Assembly (NCBI RefSeq): GCF_035582795.1
Contig: NC_134366.1
Location: forward strand, 8,104,828 to 8,168,827
DNA: 64,000 nt
Direction of reading: 5' to 3'
Origin: Mycteria americana
Taxonomy: Eukaryota > Chordata > Aves > Ciconiiformes > Ciconiidae
The position numbers and the translations under genes were made by a program. The notes beneath the pieces were generated by a model. The model saw only the letters and a program-made list of their open reading frames with translations. It was not told where the DNA came from and made no database searches. Shown piece by piece: positions 11,191 through 23,541 of the stretch (positions within the stretch are counted from its first letter, which is position 1; the number at the start of each line of letters is the position of its first letter).

Positions 11191-13089
11191 CTAAATCAAC
11201 AGAAAACTCTTAAGAAAAAGATCCCAAACTGTTAACCATTAAATGTATCTTGAAAACACTGTCAGGTCAGTATGGGAGAGGCCACTAAGAATGCTTAAAA
11301 TCATGATGCAGCAACAGAGAAAGATGGAAATTACCCTGACCCGTGTTATCAGAGCTTGTGCCGGGATACAGAGTACAAAAGTTCTCCCAGGTAACCTAGA
11401 ACGTGGTGCCCTTTAATACAGAAGAGGAAGCACAAATAATCCTTTGTCCAGGTTTTGAATGAAAAACTATTCAATTGCCCTAGATGAGCAAACTGACAGT
11501 TTTAGTTCTTAGGTATTTTTAGAAAGTTTTGTTACAACACAAAATAACTTTAAAATATGGGTCACAGAATTAATTTAAAGAATAAGAATCTTGTTATTTG
11601 GTAGAAGGGGAAGATTTGGAATTAATGCCACATATTTTTCCTAGTTACAAGTGAGGAGGAAATTCCTGCAGGGCTCTAGATTTTGCCTACGCCTTGCCTA
11701 CACCTTTGCGTACACCTTGAGGACTTAACTGTTCAGTCATAGTAAAGAAGAATTATACCTGCAGAGATTTGTTAAAAAAAAAGGAGAGAAAACAAGAACA
11801 ACAAAGGAAGTTTAGATTAAAAAGTGCTTAATGTGGTTTGCATCATTAGTCTTGAAAGAGTAAAGGAAAGGATCAAGAGGCTGAACATGACATTTAATTA
11901 ACTTAATTATGTACATGCTGATGCACTTGTGCAGAAATGTTACCCTGTTTAAATACTAGTGAAAATGAGCTACATGGGACACTAAAAGGATGTGGATGTA
12001 CACACATTTATCTTCTCCACCAGGTTTGTTGGTTTTTTCTTTTTTTAAATTTCTTCTGAAAAAATAAGTAGGATGCATTTGAAGGAAGGCTGCAAATTCC
12101 ACAGTAAATACAGGACTATGAGAAAGCATTAATTAGGTAATGCTTGAAGCACATGGGCTGTTCTGTCCACTGGTTTAGGGAAAAAAAGGTACATTTGAAC
12201 TAAAAAAGTAGAAACCAAGCTAGTTAAAAGAAGTACTCAAAAAATTTTATCTATGAGAAAATAAACTTAGCAGGATCATTTAGTCTTGAATGAAGACTAT
12301 TCCACTTCTAATGATTAAACAAACAGATAAATTCAAGTTATCTTCCTTTGAAACAGAAAGAACCTGGACATAGCAAGAAATAATGCGCTGTGTGGAAGTG
12401 CTGAGTTTCTGTAAGGTGTCGTATACCCCTCGCAGTGTCTGTAGGTAGAGAACTACAGCATACTATTCAGGACCACCTGAGAAAAATCCCTGGCCTAATT
12501 CCACTTTCAGTTGAACAAATTTCTTAAAATGTCTTTCTGCAGTAATTAGAACGTCTTTTTCCTTGTCACTGTCAGTTAGCAGGCTCTTTACTAGTGTTTT
12601 GGTAATTAATGCTTTAAAAGGCAGCTTTGCCCAAATAAAGTAACGGAACAGGATTGTATTTTTCCAGTTACACTGAGCAAATAACAGTCTTTTTGCCCAC
12701 TTTCTGTTCAGTAATTATTTACACAGTTGTAAATTTTTTTTACTGTATTAGCCAAATCAAAATGCAGAATATAGGCCTTAAAGATCTATCTATGGTTTTG
12801 TACAATGCCCAGAGAACTTAAATGACTACTTTTTTGAGACAGCATCTTCAAAGCCTGTGAGGACAGCAGAAGGTGGCTGCTGTTCCTCCATGCATCTCGT
12901 CAGACAGAAAGTTCTGCAAATATAAATTTTACTTCACGCTGCCGGTTCAGAATCTCAACGTCTGGATCTAGAGCAATTCATTTATAAACCTCTAAAATGA
13001 AGTGCAGACTTGCCCCTCATCCCCTTTCTGTTCTTCAAAAAATGGCTGCAATAATTGCTCACTAGGGTCTACCAGCATTTGATACTTAC

Positions 13090-13194
13090 TTTGCTCTCTG
13101 AGTTTTTTGCTTGCACAGCTGCTGAATAAAGAACAAAGCAGTTGTTGCTACAGAATACAATATCCTTCATTTTATCAGAGCCTTCTTGGGAATC
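13090..13194 (-). CDS. KMT2C: KMT2C E31: second half of a C4-type zinc motif
   Basis: 105 nt, phase 0 to 0. It encodes DSQEGSDKMKDIVFCSNNCF, then VLYSAAVQAKNSESK. The CSNNC pair, together with CSHCK in E30, looks like a small four-cysteine zinc-binding motif. The zinc role is my inference; the sequence matches the KMT2C linker upstream of the ePHD. Donor AAA/GTAAGT. Confidence 0.92.
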
Positions 13195-14143
13195 CTGGGA
13201 ATCAAACATGGAAGATTATCAGAAGTGCATTTTAATACCATTCTTCACATAATAAGTGTAATGAAACAAGTCTTCCAATCTGGCTAGAAAGTCTTTATTT
13301 GTAGAACATTTGTGAAATAATGAGCGATACTGCGATACAAATACTTGATTATTTGACAGATCTAGCGTTACCACCACCTACAACCTTGTTCTTCAGCATT
13401 TCTTGCCTTTTAACAGAAGTTTAACAATCAAAATAAAGCATTCTATACCATGCACCCATCTGCTCCATAGGACACTTGCAAAGTAAAATCCATTTTCTTT
13501 TCTCTTTAGATGGCAAAAGAACGTCTCATTTCAGCCTAATCAAAGACAGATCATACTGTTTTATCTACTGATCCATCTGCAAAACATTACTGGGAATTCA
13601 GTGCTCTTCTGGCTACACAAACCCATTATTTTGTATATAAATTTTGACTATATACCTTTGTTGCATCTCATTGAAAGAGCAACGGTACTTTTTGAATGAA
13701 TGACAGTACCCAGTGTAAATACAAGAGACGGAAACTGAAATCTGATTCCTGCTCAAAAAGTACAAGTATTCTTGCTCTTACAACACAGCAATATGGCAAT
13801 TGACATGGCAATATGGCGCTGCCTTACAAATAAGCTCTTTTTGAATTAAGGTCCCTGAAGTGGTCATGGAAGGAGGTTAGTAGCAGAATTTAGGAAGCTG
13901 CCATATATGGGAACTGTTTTATGAAATTTACTGCAATTCATTTTATATAAGTAACAACTTTGACATTTCTTATTTGTACTACAAATGTGCTTGAATGTCC
14001 CATCCTGAATTAGGACGCACATAGAAGGGAGACTACAAAGAAATCTGGAAGTGCTATCAGTTGGCATGACAAGCAGTAGTCTTTGTTGACTTTGTTTGCT
14101 CATTCACCATTACGTGCAAGAAACTGTACTTCCACTGCAGTAC

Positions 14144-14283
14144 CTGTTTAAGGAAAGGCAGGTCTTTGAAGGACTTCCGCACACCGCTACCCAGAACCAC
14201 AACTTTGCAATGAGAACACCATCGAGGTCTCAACGCCGAGCCTTCTGCAATATTCTGACTGTGATCCTTATAGCCAGCTATAC
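14144..14283 (-). CDS. KMT2C: KMT2C E30: linker with WCSHC motif
   Basis: 140 nt, phase 1 to 0. It encodes GIAGYKDHSQNIAEGSALRP, then RWCSHCKVVVLGSGVRKSFK and DLPFLKQ. CSHCK supplies the first two Cys of the motif completed in E31. The intron towards E31 (13195-14143, 949 nt) shows nothing recognised. Confidence 0.92.
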
Positions 14284-14444
14284 CTAGAAAATAGATAAGT
14301 CTGTTAGAAGCTGTATCAGATTAAACCAAATTTAAGAGAAGTCACAGTATTCTTCAGTGGTCTAGAGGAGTAGCATCCTCCTGGATAGGGCATGGAAGGC
14401 AAGCTTTAAACTATGTCCTGATGGGGAAATTGTTTAAACTAGAC

Positions 14445-14873
14445 CAAAGGGTCTAGAGCACAAGTCTTATGAGGAGCGGCTGAGGGAACTGGTGGTGTTT
14501 AGCCCAGAGAAAAGGAGGCTCAGGGGAGACCTTATCACTCTCTACAACCACCTGAAAGGAGGCTGTAGCGAGGTGGGTGTCGGTCTCTTCTCCCAAGTAA
14601 CAAGTGATAGGACAAGAGGAAATGGGCTCAAGTTGCGCCCGGGGAGGTTTAGATTGGATATTAGGAATAATTTCTTCACCAAAAGGGTTGTCAAACCTTG
14701 GAACAGGCTGCCCAGGGAAGTGGTTGAGTCACCATCCCTGGAGGTATTTAAAAGACGTGTAGATGTGGTGCTTAGGGACATGGTGTAGTGGTGGACTTGG
14801 CAGTGCTAGGTTAACAGTTGGACTTGATGATCTTAAAGGTCTTTTCCAACCTAAACGAATCTATGATTCTATA
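14445..14873 (+). mobile_element. CR1 LINE 3' end (copy A)
   Basis: A 5'-truncated CR1 element in the E29-E30 intron, opposite in strand to KMT2C. It keeps an open frame at 14492-14788 for the end of CR1 ORF2 ([19 protein letters not shown], then [20 protein letters not shown], then [18 protein letters not shown]). It ends in the usual CR1 3' repeats (ATGATTCTAT), with no poly(A). Close to the avian CR1 consensus as I remember it, so a relatively young copy. Confidence 0.93.
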
Positions 14874-15304
14874 AAACCAACTGTGTGAACAACAAGGCAA
14901 ACATAGATTCTTGTATAAGAAATGAGTAACTAAACCAACATAGCAATACATGCTTAAACAACTATGTCAAGTTTTCCAGCACAGGAACAATCTTTCTGAA
15001 CGATGGATTTAAAATCAGACCGGACAAAAAAAACTAATTATGTTGGAAACTGCTCAAAGAAATACCTCACTGACAGTGACACAGACAACATAATGGAAAT
15101 CAGAGATGGATCAGACCTATTAAGTTATGGTTAACATCAGGAGCAGGTCCACACGTACTGATCACGTAAGAAGAGAAAAGCATTATGTAGAACAAGAATC
15201 AATTATTTAATTCTAGAGCATGAATTTATGAGGCTGAAATGCATTAATACTGATTCAGTTAAAATTTTGGTACTGAAAACTTAGGAGAATTAATGCCCAC
15301 TCAC

Positions 15305-15557
15305 CATTGCTGTTTGCAGGAAATGGCACATTAGGTTGCTTGAGTCCGTAAGACCCTACGATCCTGGCAGGTCCCATGGATCCTGCCTGAGGACCCTGAA
15401 GTAGTAAGTGTTGCCTGTACTCCATAGATGGGTTCACTCTGTGACTGTTGGCGGTTGCCATGGAGGATGGGACATCTGGAGCGTTACTAACCTCATAACT
15501 GTTGGGAATTCTGACGTGGAGCAGGTTGGAGAATGCCGCTACAACGCTACTAATGTT
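15305..15557 (-). CDS. KMT2C: KMT2C E29: conserved linker
   Basis: 253 nt, phase 0 to 1. It starts NISSVVAAFSNLLHVRIPNS and YEVSNAPDVPSSMATA, and continues HRVNPSMEYRQHLLLQGP to LKQPNVPFPANSNG. The first part matches KMT2C sequence with a counterpart in KMT2D (AVAELLSMKIPNSYE). The intron towards E30 (14284-15304) carries CR1 copy A. Confidence 0.93.
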
Positions 15558-15748
15558 CTAAAAACAATTAATAAAAACATACATTTGTTTTAATCAGACA
15601 AGCCATTAAGATAACACTAATATAAATTATTAGAAGATTGCAACAGCTGCTTTATTGTGCTATGCTAGAACCCCTTAGATTCACTATATATAAAATATAT
15701 TAACTGCTGTTGTACTTTATATATGTAATACAAGCTTATTTTTTTTAC

Positions 15749-15903
15749 CTCAGCAGCTGTGGGATGTAAAGTAATTGCTACAGATATAAGGCCAGATTTA
15801 GGACCATTCTGGGATGGTCCAAGCTGAGAGGCAAAGAAGCCAGAACCAGGTAACGCTCCTGAACCGGGTTCTGATTTTATGTAATTCCTTTTGGCTTCTG
15901 AAC
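15749..15903 (-). CDS. KMT2C: KMT2C E28: linker
   Basis: 155 nt, phase 1 to 0. It encodes GSEAKRNYIKSEPGSGALPG, then SGFFASQLGPSQNGPKSGLI and SVAITLHPTAAE. IKSEP is a possible sumoylation-type site (psi-K-x-E), inferred only from the motif. Short introns flank it (191 and 111 nt). Confidence 0.93.
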
Positions 15904-15950
15904 CTGAAAATAAAATCAAATACACCTCGTTAATCCTACACACGTGTATG

Positions 15951-15978
15951 AAAAAAAAAAAAAAAAAAAAAAAAAAAA
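15951..15978. repeat. Poly(A) run of 28 in a 111-nt intron
   Basis: On the KMT2C sense strand this is a T28 run, 37 nt after the E27 donor. It makes up a quarter of the shortest intron but one in the window. Confidence 0.95.
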
Positions 15979-16014
15979 GCCTAGTTCTAACTGTTCACTC
16001 TGCTGCAGTCTCAC

Positions 16015-16193
16015 CTTTTCCAGTACTGCTAGGTAGGATGGGAATGATGGGAGATGGTACAGGTTCTGGGTTCTCCTCCTTTACAACCGACAAGTCTGGA
16101 TACCTGCTAATTTCCATTCCCACCACACTTTCAGGAGAGGAAGAAGGAACAAAGCTGTCAGGAGTGTCCCTGTCCTCACACTGATCTTGAACC
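16015..16193 (-). CDS. KMT2C: KMT2C E27: acidic linker
   Basis: 179 nt, phase 2 to 1. It encodes VQDQCEDRDTPDSFVPSSSP, then ESVVGMEISRYPDLSVVKEE and NPEPVPSPIIPILPSSTGK. DTPDSFVPSSSPESVVG is a KMT2C hallmark with a close match in KMT2D. VKEE is another possible sumoylation-type motif. The intron towards E26 (16194-17046, 853 nt) holds nothing recognised. Confidence 0.94.
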
Positions 16194-17046
16194 CTGGAAC
16201 AAAACCCAAAAAAGCTGTTTTGGAAATGGTCTAAAAACCTTTGGTAAGCCAAAGTTATAAATCATGACAGGGAGCTATAACGAACTTGCTTCTTGCTACT
16301 AGTCATGGAAAGTAATTATGTGGTAGGCCATTACTTCCGGGTATCTCATACTCCGTTGGACATGGTGGTTTCTTGGGAAAGATACATAAAGAAAAACAGA
16401 GGCACTAACAAAGCCCAGGCTCCATCATAGTACTGTCTGTTCCCCATGGCTGTGTAAAAAATTAGTATTTAATATTTAAACTTTCTGGTTTAAGTGTATT
16501 CACTGGTCCATCCCCCCTCGTTCACACGCAGGCTTCAGTGCTTCAAAGACACCCAACTTCTGGTTAGGCAACTGAAAGGGAGGCAAAAGGGAAGATCTTT
16601 GTAGGGAGACTCACGTTCTAGCAAGCATTTCTCACACTGTAACAGAAACCGAGTAAAGTTGGGGGGTTTTCAGGCTGACTCTTGCACAGTACTGCTGTCT
16701 GGTACAGCAGTCGCGTACTGTCATGGTGCAACAGTACTGTGCTGCTCCAGGAAAAATACCAGTTTGCATAGTTTTCTCCCACTTTTAAGAGAGAAAGGTA
16801 AGGGACTCTTAACAATTTAACAGAATCTAGAGTCTAGCAATGGCAGAAGTCACCTATTTCACTATGCTGCTCTCTACACATGGAATGCTAAGAGTTAACC
16901 AGGACAAATTATCCCATTATGTTCTCTGCACTGTGTGGCTGTGCACAATGGATTTCATTTCTTCACACCTTCACAGTCTCATCTCCTACTAAAAGATCAC
17001 AGAATTGGCTCCCAATACATTTTTGAAGACGTCAAGGAAAACCTAC

Positions 17047-17194
17047 CTTAACTCCTCCTGATTGTTGTGAGGTGGTGTTGGAAGTGAAGCAGGAACATCC
17101 ACAGTTTTAGGGCCCTGAGCCATTGCTCTTGCTAATAAATCATCTTGTGGTCTGAAAGGCAACTGGAACTGCTTTGGTCCCAGAGCTTTGGTAA
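17047..17194 (-). CDS. KMT2C: KMT2C E26: linker
   Basis: 148 nt, phase 1 to 2. It encodes VTKALGPKQFQLPFRPQDDL, then LARAMAQGPKTVDVPASLPT and PPHNNQEEL. PASLPTPPHNN recurs in KMT2D as AALPTPPHN. The intron towards E25 (17195-17983, 789 nt) has a short A-run near 17458-17473 and nothing else recognised. Confidence 0.94.
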
Positions 17195-17983
17195 CTAAAA
17201 CCAGAAATACACAGTGCAATGAGACATCTGTACAGCTCCTCCATTGATATACATTCTGTGTATCACGGTACTGGTGGTTCCCTGATACAACCAAGGCATT
17301 ACAGCAGATGGTAACTCATCCACTTGTAGTTCAAAAAGTTTTGACCGTTCATGATTAATCTCCATATTTACAAAAAACTGCAAATTTCGAGCAAAAAAGG
17401 GCTTGAAAGGCTTTTGAGTGTGCCTTCTGCCAGTATGAGAGGATTTTTGTTTTACTTAAAAAAAAAAAAAAAACCCTGACAACTTTATAACAACAAAGGA
17501 AAAGCGGTGGGAAAAAAGGATTTTAATCACTGAACAGTCCTTATGAAGAGGCAGTATAAAGTTTTATTTAATAGAAAGCAATTTTAATTGACCAAATTCC
17601 AAGCATCAGAAAATACATACTGACTACATCCAAAGCCTGCTGAGGATACATTTCGGGTAGACTGCTTCTGAGCTCACTAACTGGTTAGTCATTTGTACTG
17701 GACATAAAAAAAAATTATTTTAAGGTTTTCCTTTTCACTACTTAAGAGTGCTTCTAGCTCTCAACATGTTTTCGAAAGGGAACAGGGAAAAGGCATTTTT
17801 GACATGTGACATCATACTGGTGTAAAATAAAGCTGGATAATAATGATTACAACCTTAAAGAGTCTAGGCATACTGTTTTTATAAAAGACAACTGTAACAA
17901 CTGAAAAGCACCCCAGTTCTCTATTTTGTAATTTGCTACAAACTTGACTCATTTATTACGGAAACAATATGTATTAGTCTTAC

Positions 17984-18125
17984 CATCATGACCTCCTAAC
18001 ATACCAGCCTTGCCAGCAAGTTCCTCAGTGGTTGCAAAGCCATTTACCAACTTCTGGCACGCCACTGGAGGTGGTGTGGGAGGAAGAGAGGCTGGGGGGG
18101 TAGGAGGATTGCTCAGATTGTTCTG
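17984..18125 (-). CDS. KMT2C: KMT2C E25: NNLSNPPTPPASLPPTPPP segment
   Basis: 142 nt, phase 0 to 1. It encodes QNNLSNPPTPPASLPPTPPP, then VACQKLVNGFATTEELAGKA and GMLGGHD. The Pro-Thr-Pro repeat is strongly conserved in KMT2C and KMT2D. The intron towards E24 (18126-19380, 1,255 nt) holds nothing recognised. Confidence 0.95.
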
Positions 18126-19380
18126 CTGCATGAGATTAAAAAAACGTAAATCAGCCATGGAACACAGGGTGAAAACTTGCCTTGTTCTAGTACTAGATAA
18201 TGTAACCCACTCACACATTTTTACACCCAGAGGTAGCACTGATAAGCAGCGATAGTTAATTCTCAAGTATGCAACCAAATACATAAAAGTATCTACTATA
18301 AAAGACACAATGCTTTGCTTTCCTTGTATCAATGATATTATCACAGAAATAGTTTATATGAGGCGTATACATTACTGAAAGAAGATATAGCTAAATTATT
18401 TACAGAAAAGCACAAAGAACATTTTTAGGAACGGTTTGGGAGCCCCAACAAGTTCCTACAGTTAAAGCAAAGGTCTGAATTTAAGATTGAGAGCGTTATT
18501 CCGCAGTGACTCTCCATCACCATAAACAAGTCAGCTTACCCGTTTTCCACTAAAAGGGAAGCTACCTCACATTTAGCACAGGATGAGCTTTCACTGAAGC
18601 AGTTACCATGGAGAAGCAGATACTCTGCAAGTTCACACTCCAAGCTACTTCTTGCTAACTTACTTAACTGCCCATATTTTAAACGAAAAATAAATGAGAA
18701 CTTCAGTATCTGTTCTTGTTGCAGTCATGCCTACAAAGCTAATACTTATTATCCACTTTTGACCACAGCAACTATTTCTGCTAGGTCACATTCTCAGCCT
18801 ACATGCCATGTAAGGCTGGAGTAAACACCACTGTTTTTTAATAAGTTAGGGTAGCCGAGCAGCAAATTTTATTCTGTCTGTTCGCTATCTTGCTGTTCTC
18901 CCAATACTGCTGCTCTGATCTCAAAGACTGAGTTTTAAATTCTGTGGGTTATTAGCTCGTCAACAAGCAGTCTATTTTGTTCAGAGTTCTCAGGTTCTTA
19001 GTTAGGAAAGTCTATTTCCCATTTAATTCACATTAAGAAATGCTTTAATGCTTTCAATGCTTTGCAAAGTACTGAGAATTCAGCCTTTTCTGCTCCATAA
19101 AACTGTAATTACAATTTTCATTATTTAGCATCCATTTGTAAAAGGAATACTTGTAGTTTTTAATTAGTTTACAACACAGTTTCCAGAACTGATTTCCACT
19201 TTCAGAGAGTAAAACAACGGTGAGTGTTTCACCACTCCACCGTCTACCTAGTCTAGCTACAGAAAATTATTTTCTTCTGGTTGTATAAAAGGCAGGAACT
19301 CTAACCAACTAGTAGTAATAATGTCATTAACTTCTTTTCCCACAGAGAGCGCACAACGGAAATCCAGATTGAAACTGTAC

Positions 19381-19545
19381 CTTGTAAATGAGCTGGGAGT
19401 AGTAATCTGAAGCCCCATCAAGAGTAGCACTACCAAAACTTCCTACAAGCCGATTTCCACCATTTAGCTGGCCACTGCCATAGGGAAGAAAGTGTGCAAA
19501 GCTCACTCCAATTATTGGTTCCATCAAAGGCAGAAGAGAAAGCTG
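19381..19545 (-). CDS. KMT2C: KMT2C E24: conserved linker
   Basis: 165 nt, phase 0 to 0. It encodes QLSLLPLMEPIIGVSFAHFL, then PYGSGQLNGGNRLVGSFGSA and TLDGASDYYSQLIYK. The FAHFLPYGSG and DYYSQL blocks have counterparts in KMT2D. The intron towards E23 of 455 nt is the 19546-20000 stretch on the 5' side, with nothing recognised. Confidence 0.94.
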
Positions 19546-20000
19546 CTATATTAAAAGAAAAAAAAGTTAGAAATTAATTTAACTATAACATAGAAGTGTT
19601 GCAAATCTCCAAACATCAGCAGAGTGGTTTCTAATTTAAAAAAATGATCGGAATTTACCCACTATCAGAAAACTGTGTCAAACACAGGCCTCTCTGTTTG
19701 TTAAGGAAGGTGGTCCCCTGTCCATTGGAGCCGCAGCTCCGGCCCCCTGACATTTCAGCCACAGAGGCTGCCAGAGCTGACAGGAACTCCATGGCTTTGA
19801 GACTACCAAATGCCTGCCATGTCAGGAGATCTTCCAAATTGAAATAAAACCAAAACTTTAAATTTCCTAGTTTTGTGGAAGTTTTCATTTTCTCCACCTT
19901 GTACTCAAAATTCAACTTAACGATCAACTTCATTTCCGTCATGAGAAGTCCACTCTTTCAAGTGTCCTCTTGATGCATTACCCAGCATCTGTATACCTAC

Positions 20001-20213
20001 CTGTTTTAACTGGATGAATGTATCAGCGTTAGGGTAGATAGCTTGCTTTTCTTCTTCCTCTTTTTTTCTTTTCTTGGACCGAGGAGCTGCCTTCTCTCCT
20101 GTCCTCTGAGTTCGCTTATTTCTCTGTTTCTTGGTTTCAGGTCCTACCTCTGTTCTCTGAAGCTGGCTGTTACTACACCCAAATGCACCTTGCATCTGGT
20201 TTCCTGCAGTTTG
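20001..20213 (-). CDS. KMT2C: KMT2C E23: basic region, likely nuclear localisation
   Basis: 213 nt, phase 0 to 0. It encodes QTAGNQMQGAFGCSNSQLQR and TEVGPETKKQRNKRTQRTG, then EKAAPRSKKRKKEEEEKQAI, ending DTFIQLKQ. KKQRNKR and PRSKKRKK are clusters typical of nuclear localisation signals (inference). The intron on its 5' side (20214-21837, 1,624 nt) has no recognised element. Confidence 0.94.
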
Positions 20214-21837
20214 CTGGTATAAAAAAAGAAAGTAAAGCAGAATTTTTTACATTTTAACATACAGTTCATTCAAATTTACTGCACAATAGTCTAAAAGAAC
20301 ACGCACAGTATAATAGATCTCATCGATAACAAACTGTATTTTACAGTTTGTTTACTTTACTGTCTCACTGGCACCTGTAACTGCTGTACTGTCCCTACAC
20401 ACAGAATTATGACTTATCGTTAACACCACTGACATCTGAAAACATCATTAAAAACTCACAGACCAGAAACATTTCCTTTTGAATACCCCCTAAAATAAAG
20501 TTACATGTGCATGCAACCTTAGAGATTTTCACGAGGGCATAAAAAAAGGCAGACTTTGTTACAGAAAAAAGGCATGTAAGCTAATATAATACACATGTAT
20601 TTTGACGTTAGAAACAAAAACAGTATTGTGAAACACTTCTGGATCGTACCATTTGCTTAAACACTTTCCGTACGAATTTGCAAAGCCATTCTTCACATAA
20701 AAGGATAGTTGTGTAAAAGCAATCAGAATGGGACTTGGTAACACAACAGATAGAGGCAAGCCAAAAGAAAGTCCAATTTCTTTTCATCAATTATTATTTT
20801 AAACAGCTCTACACAACCCTTACCACAAGTACCCCTACACAGTACTATGTACTACATAGTGTACTCACCACTATTCCCGTCACATATGTTTTAACTGTGG
20901 ATCTTTAACACTTACCTAAGTTACCTTTATTTTTATCAGTCTTTATTCATTTTTGAATGTGTTTAAATTTTGTTTCAAGGATGTATTTAGAGTTTAGGCA
21001 GTCATAAAACAAAACTGAGTAGAGGTTACAGATTACAATAAAACGACCAACAAAGTGTAAAGTGTATCCTACCTCCACAGAAAGCAATTTTCTTTAGGTT
21101 TGTTTTTAAGAACCTTATAAATGATTAAAGTATATAATGCCACTAATATAAAAAATTAATGCTCCCTTCCATTAAAGTAAAATTAATTGGAGAAATATTC
21201 TGTAACACAGAAACCCAGCAATTTTAGGAGATTTAATAATTTCACACTTTTGATAAAAATCCTAGAGCATAGTCTCTACTACAATTAGAGACAACGTATG
21301 ATTTTCACAGGCAAAAAATGAGCGCGGCACTTGGTTCATTCACAGAACACTTCAAATGGTGCAGCTGAAGGGGTGTGAAGCCAAGCCCCACACCTCTGCA
21401 AAGACGCACAGGTCATCCTATACGTGACTAAGGTAGAATCATAGAAGAAAGCAGCATACACACATACCGTATACTGTACAGAAACATACTAGTAGGTAGT
21501 TAAGAGTCATACTGTAAAATCTTGCCTCAATCTTGGTAAATATTAGGAAGTGGCATTTTTAAAGATTATTAAAATGCAAAAAATATTTTTTCTATAGATA
21601 ATAATCTCTGAATACAGTGATCTATGAAGTCATATTAAAACTTGTTCTTTTTGTAACACAGATGATTTACTCATGGAGAAAAGGCAGGAAGGGAGGTAAA
21701 AATTCCTTAAAGCTCTTTAATCCACCCTTGTGCAGGTAGGTTATCTCCCCACCTTTTCACAAATGCCCGTGGTAAAGGCACAAACTAGCCTTTGATTGTT
21801 GATGACCACTGCATAACAAAACCAGTAACAAGCTCAC

Positions 21838-23541
21838 CATTCCTTCAGCTGGATTCTGCTTCTCTGTTAACTTCTTATCCCCAGAAGCCTCCTCTTCTGT
21901 TCGGCCACTGTTCTCCGATTTCTGATTTAGAAGAGATGAGGACTTCTTATTTTTAAGCAGGTGTTTCAGCAATTCATTCCCTGATTCCCCTTTCGCTGCT
22001 GGAACGCTAGCTGGTTGGGCTGGACTCTGAGCTGAAGAGGCAGGCTGCGATGTGACCTTATCTTCTTCCACCTTAATACTGCTTGGATTTTCTGGTTTAG
22101 GCTCAGCTTGACCGGAGCATTGATCAGTTTCTGCCTCTTCTAGTTTAACTTCTTGAATGCTGCTAGGTGTATCTGTTTTAGCCTTTTCAGTCTCTGTATT
22201 TACACTCGGCTGTTTCTGTGGCAGACTGCTGCTGGGGAGCTTACATTCCAGCTCTGGAGAGGTCTGGCTCTCTCCTGCGTTTGATGTTGATGGGCCCATT
22301 AACTCCACTGACTCTTGTTCATCTTGATGACGTGAAAGTTCATTGGGGGTGTTAACTGTAGGGGTGGAGGTAGAATCAGAAATGGTTGGAGTTGATGGTG
22401 CAGTTATATCTGAATGTGGAGTTGACGGGGCTTTTATTGACTCGGCATCATCATCCTTTTTCTTTTTTCGTGACCTTTTCTTTTTTCCTTTCTCTTCTGG
22501 GATTATGTCAGAATACAGCTGTATGAGAGACTGGCTTGATCCAGGGAAGTTGGTTGCCTGGGGCACGCTAGTCTCCGAACCACATGGGGTACCACTACTG
22601 AGTACTGTAGATGAAGGTACAGCAGAAGGAAACGGAGGCCTGACTTGGTTCTGCGTAAAGGTGGCCCCAGGGAGATTCCCATGAGTTTGTTTTACATTAT
22701 GGAAATTAGGGGCTCCACCTGGAACAGCAGATGCATCAGGTCCAAAAGTTGTAGGTCCCACTGGCCTTCGCTCACTGCTTTGCATAAAATTTGTGGCAGG
22801 AGGCGAGGTCACAGGACCTTGTTGCAGAATTTGCCCCATTTGTTGCTGTTGATGCTGTGGAGACTGCTGAAGGGGTCGCGGAGTTTGTATGAAATCACAA
22901 GGTAGATCAGAATTAAAGAAAGGTATCTGAGATACAGATGTTTTGTTATTTAATTCAGACCCTATCATACCATGCTGTTCTAGTTCCATTCTCTGCTGTA
23001 AAGCTCTCTGTCGATCTACCTCCTGCATAAGCTGAATGCGTTGCCGTTCCTGTTGCTCTCGTAAACGCTCCTTTCTTTCCCGCTCTTGAAAACTTTCACT
23101 AAAAGGGTTATTGTCCTCAAACTCAACCCGTGGTGGTGGCCCTGACTGTGCAGTTGCATTTGGACCAGGCACAGGAGCTGGTGTACCGGGAGTAATTGGC
23201 AACAGTGCCATTGGAGGCTGCATCCTTGCTGGATTCATGGAAATATGACTTGCAGGGGCATTTGCAGATTGCCATCCAGATAAATTTGGCATTCTGGTTG
23301 GGTTGGATTGCCCAGGGATTACCACTGTATGTTGCTGATGCTGGAGCTGTTGTGCCACCATGGGGAAGTTTTGCTGATTCATTGCTGGTGATGTTCCTCC
23401 TGGAACCATTGGTGGTTGAGCCTGGACGCCTGGCATTATAGCATGGGGTGCCATTCCACACTGCTGCTGCTGCTGCTGCTGCTGCTGCTTGATTCGATAC
23501 TCCTCAATTAGTTCTGCATGCTCTTTCTGCTGCTTCCGAAT
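21838..23541 (-). CDS. KMT2C: KMT2C E22: coiled coil, poly-Q, charged segment, LxxLL
   Basis: 1,704 nt, 568 codons, phase 0 to 0. It starts IRKQQKEHAELIEEYRIK, followed by nine Gln and CGMAPHA. Next comes a Pro/Gln-rich stretch, a Glu/Arg/Gln helix (SFQERERKERLREQQERQRI, QLMQEVDRQRALQQRMELEQ) and SLIQLYSDIIPEEKGKKKRS, a conserved KMT2C/D block. After an acidic Ser/Thr/Pro-rich part comes GNELLKHLLKNKKSSSLLNQ, which contains an LxxLL nuclear-receptor-type motif. The exon ends QNPAEGM. Its length fits the single large exon in mammals. Confidence 0.95.
23462..23488. repeat. KMT2C: Uninterrupted (CTG/CAG)9 coding microsatellite
   Basis: Nine pure CAG codons on the sense strand in E22, between an Ile-Lys and a Cys-Gly, giving Gln9. 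Pure CAG is more length-mutable than mixed CAG/CAA tracts such as the one in E15. Confidence 0.9.

Noticed and set aside
22343..22684. Plus-strand open frame of 113 codons inside E22
   Set aside because: It is the reverse complement of the KMT2C coding exon, which fits known KMT2C sequence throughout; composition of the plus frame reflects the acidic Ser/Thr-rich region on the other strand.
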